53,631 bases of DNA, taken from Prevotella sp. Lineage in GTDB: Bacteria; Bacteroidota; Bacteroidia; Bacteroidales; Bacteroidaceae. The notes under the pieces are model-generated. The model did no database searches and had not been told where the DNA came from. It saw nothing but the letters and a program-made list of their open reading frames with translations. The position numbers and the translations under genes are program-made. Within the stretch, counting starts at the first letter, position 1; every line of letters begins with the position of its first letter. Positions 52,901 through 53,631 of the stretch are shown piece after piece. Location of the stretch: contig JAFVGI010000013.1 of NCBI GenBank assembly GCA_017475005.1, forward strand, positions 1 through 53,631. Reading direction: 5' to 3'.

Positions 52901-53487
52901 TGTTCGAGTGTCCTTTGCGTCACCTTACTGCTGAGGCAGTAAATGAAGATCCTGGCTTCGGTAATATGGTAACCTTCACTCCATTTGCTGAACTGGGTGA
53001 TGAGACAAAATGGTATGTTCCAAACATGCGTTCATCTGTTTCACAGTTCTTTGATGCTGGTGACTACTATGTAAATAGTATATACTTTGCTATTTATAGC
53101 CCAACTGATACAACTACTATAGGTATAAAGAAGCAGGGACCAGTTAATGACACAGACTGGTGTCCATTCGATAACTGGACGCTTACTGGTTATGGATTTG
53201 AAAGTGCAAAGTGGGATTACTTAGGTGCTCAGACAAACTCTTGTGACCCAGTAGCTCCAGTATTCGATCCATCTGCTGCTATTATCAAGGGTGATGCCAA
53301 CGGCGACAGAGAAGTCAACATCACTGACGTATCCTATGTGCTTGACGATATCAATGGTGTTGAAAACGAAGGTTTCAACAAGGAAGCTGCTGACGTAAAC
53401 GGTGATGGAGAAATCAACATCACAGACGTTTCATTGATTCTTGACATCATCAACGGTGTTGAGCCCAACGCTGAGCCTGAGAATTAA
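49936..53487 (+). CDS. Exported multi-module glycan-binding-like protein with dockerin
   Basis: An 1183-residue exported protein (signal peptide MKKNLFLLVVGLLSSLMSFAQ). After a ricin-like N-terminal region (about 25-190) come three related beta-sandwich modules: NPGFETGNMSGW (about 272-400), one beginning TDTYLKNAYF (about 530-740), and one beginning IKNANMSSATGW (about 895-1090). Each contains a version of LPAGVYELKVQGFYR. Helical spacers separate them. The C-terminus is a type I dockerin with two calcium loops, DANGDREVNITD (from 1120) and DVNGDGEINITD (from 1153). No catalytic domain is recognised, so it probably binds glycan and docks to a cohesin. Confidence 0.85.
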   Translation: MKKNLFLLVVGLLSSLMSFAQPEGWNDPTGTLTKTTTIIADGSTVYYLKNEAVENWFIASNEWGTQACVSAKDLAGTETPYGYKIRFKDTTTHEGFYQIEDAKENSFKYLFDNAGTIYTDYNNQGIDKTYWKFTFDGDNNCTFVSYMNQNKNVGLVSGGDNPATGSKGDYTINNAGTEVATTWSLWSMGAPEAVAEWNAANALMTRMQEIYEESQEKFDVAPYASQIGEQLGTVENAERLNALIAQMNADYLIWKFNEGGKVAVEVALENPGFETGNMSGWSALSGTSLYGAQGNKSFDRVVGNYYAEFWHKNGDWSASQTIKSLPAGMYKLSANVYSSNGKAKLFVNDKETDFIEVSNRYSLMYEATSLGDITIGIKSSDTGNAWNCVDDFSFKYLGFGADGYANTFDVNYEGKASPQYVKGLADKVAAIRVAEGDEAIQAAYNTAKEYEDSVVAKNIAAWAKYEAILVDAQTLAEDPQFADYSATLAGMVQQRYVMENDPTTAELNAEYDAVVAEMNNVKSHIQPGTDITDTYLKNAYFTQDIVGINTGDPTKGWRIDGTKGGGNWRISTGDKCGECWNGHDFDFYQIVENAPVGVYQIEVQGFTRAKRGNDSWNCYFDSTTGELLPTPIFGDWTPNKANVYLNDNTGDLSISYAYPHAVEEKFYDGVTTDLYTDPLGKYEYPNTMAQGGRAFGAGEYKVSAFGLVAKEGDPLRIGVKGNNYGLDNWCIFTNFKLTYQGFQADIIEPEFNKAVEALATAHIGTELQAEMLDLKERADAVSRTQGKAMFDILSEIYAFNTKKASSEEVFADLNKQTKDLEDAIQQYKETATEEALKAARKLDGTASDAYEDEETLLPTVTTDEAKAITSQIAQAIEALKIPKEAGSDDDPVDFTSVIKNANMSSATGWTVEEGSMSIDDSKVAEFYNQENYNVYQKLTNLPAGVYELKVQGFYRAGSVANDWTVLVDSVPSAAVLYTINQSEGYDPEVFECPLRHLTAEAVNEDPGFGNMVTFTPFAELGDETKWYVPNMRSSVSQFFDAGDYYVNSIYFAIYSPTDTTTIGIKKQGPVNDTDWCPFDNWTLTGYGFESAKWDYLGAQTNSCDPVAPVFDPSAAIIKGDANGDREVNITDVSYVLDDINGVENEGFNKEAADVNGDGEINITDVSLILDIINGVEPNAEPEN

Positions 53488-53504
53488 GTATGAGAATTAA
53501 GTAT
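53479..53504. repeat. 13-bp tandem duplication at the dockerin gene stop
   Basis: GAGAATTAAGTAT at 53479-53491 is repeated directly at 53492-53504. The first copy contains the stop codon of the dockerin gene. Confidence 0.9.
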
Positions 53505-53528
53505 TAACAATTAAAAAACATAGCAATT

Positions 53529-53631
53529 ATGAAAAAGTATATTTTGGCAATTGCATGCCTGCTGAGTGCTGTGACAGGTTTCGCACAGGATGCACTGACC
53601 ATTGAGAATGCATCCATAAAGGCAGGTGAGA
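53529..53631 (+). CDS. N-terminus of an exported protein (truncated by window end)
   Basis: Thirty-four codons are visible. MKKYILAIACLLSAVTGFAQ is a clear signal peptide, followed by DALTIENASIKAGE. This opening resembles beta-sandwich proteins of the cohesin-like type common near dockerin proteins in Prevotella, but too little is present to be sure. It lies 41 bp after the dockerin gene and shares its 16-nt leader motif, so the two are probably expressed together. Confidence 0.75.
   Translation, partial: MKKYILAIACLLSAVTGFAQDALTIENASIKAGE

Overview
The window looks like chromosomal DNA of a Bacteroidales bacterium, most likely Prevotella or a close relative. The reasons are: Bacteroidetes-type promoters (TTTG, 20 bp, TAnnTTTG) in front of many genes; signal peptides that mostly end in AQ; a mtaD-sufBCDS cluster and an acpP-fabF-rnc run; a long signal peptidase I; and polysaccharide enzymes with the C-terminal tails usual in Prevotella. 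No rRNA, tRNA, insertion sequence, prophage or CRISPR array was seen.

Layout. 29-4505: two exported glycosidases (GH97, GH95), with no SusC/SusD pair in view. 4640-10225: pnp, a polysaccharide flippase and an overlapping heparinase II/III-like enzyme. 10234-13283 (minus): a hexuronate operon of ROK kinase, mannonate dehydratase and SDR mannonate oxidoreductase. 13404-17395 (minus): four overlapping genes encoding a WbqC-like protein, a CPBP protease, a HAD-RibF fusion and a cysteine-less TlpA-like lipoprotein. 17604-20573 (plus): xerD, then a separate unit of a 56-residue winged-helix protein, glutathione peroxidase and a metallo-beta-lactamase/rubredoxin fusion. 20603-22228 (minus): an exported alpha/beta hydrolase. 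22477-29140 (minus): ruvB, coaD, ybeY, an Lrp regulator, a C26-M19 peptidase fusion, a glutaminyl-cyclase-like lipoprotein, dprA and a frameshifted small gene. 29246-36523: a PAP2 protein facing a minus-strand operon of mtaD, sufB, sufC, sufD, sufS and a SpoU methyltransferase. 36625-43136 (plus): S41 protease, acpP, fabF, rnc, dapB, lepB. 43178-53631: large exported proteins: a HETGH putative metalloprotease, a GH43 enzyme with a LamG-like domain, a dockerin-bearing multi-module protein, and the start of another secreted protein.

How it fits together. The outer parts serve glycan use: exported glycosidases, a lyase-like enzyme, cytoplasmic hexuronate catabolism and dockerin or tail-bearing surface proteins. 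The middle is housekeeping: Fe-S assembly, fatty acid synthesis, RNA processing, CoA and flavin synthesis, recombination. Signal peptidase I and the glutaminyl cyclase probably mature the many exported proteins whose predicted first residue is Gln.

Most unusual are two intergenic arrays of 15-bp palindromes. One at 22985-23043 has three copies at an exact 22-bp period. One at 49559-49636 has four copies at an exact 21-bp period and a different sequence. I know of no established function for this architecture. Other points of note are the HAD-RibF and C26-M19 fusions, low-complexity intergenic-type repeats read through as protein in at least five genes, and predicted near-leaderless mRNAs.
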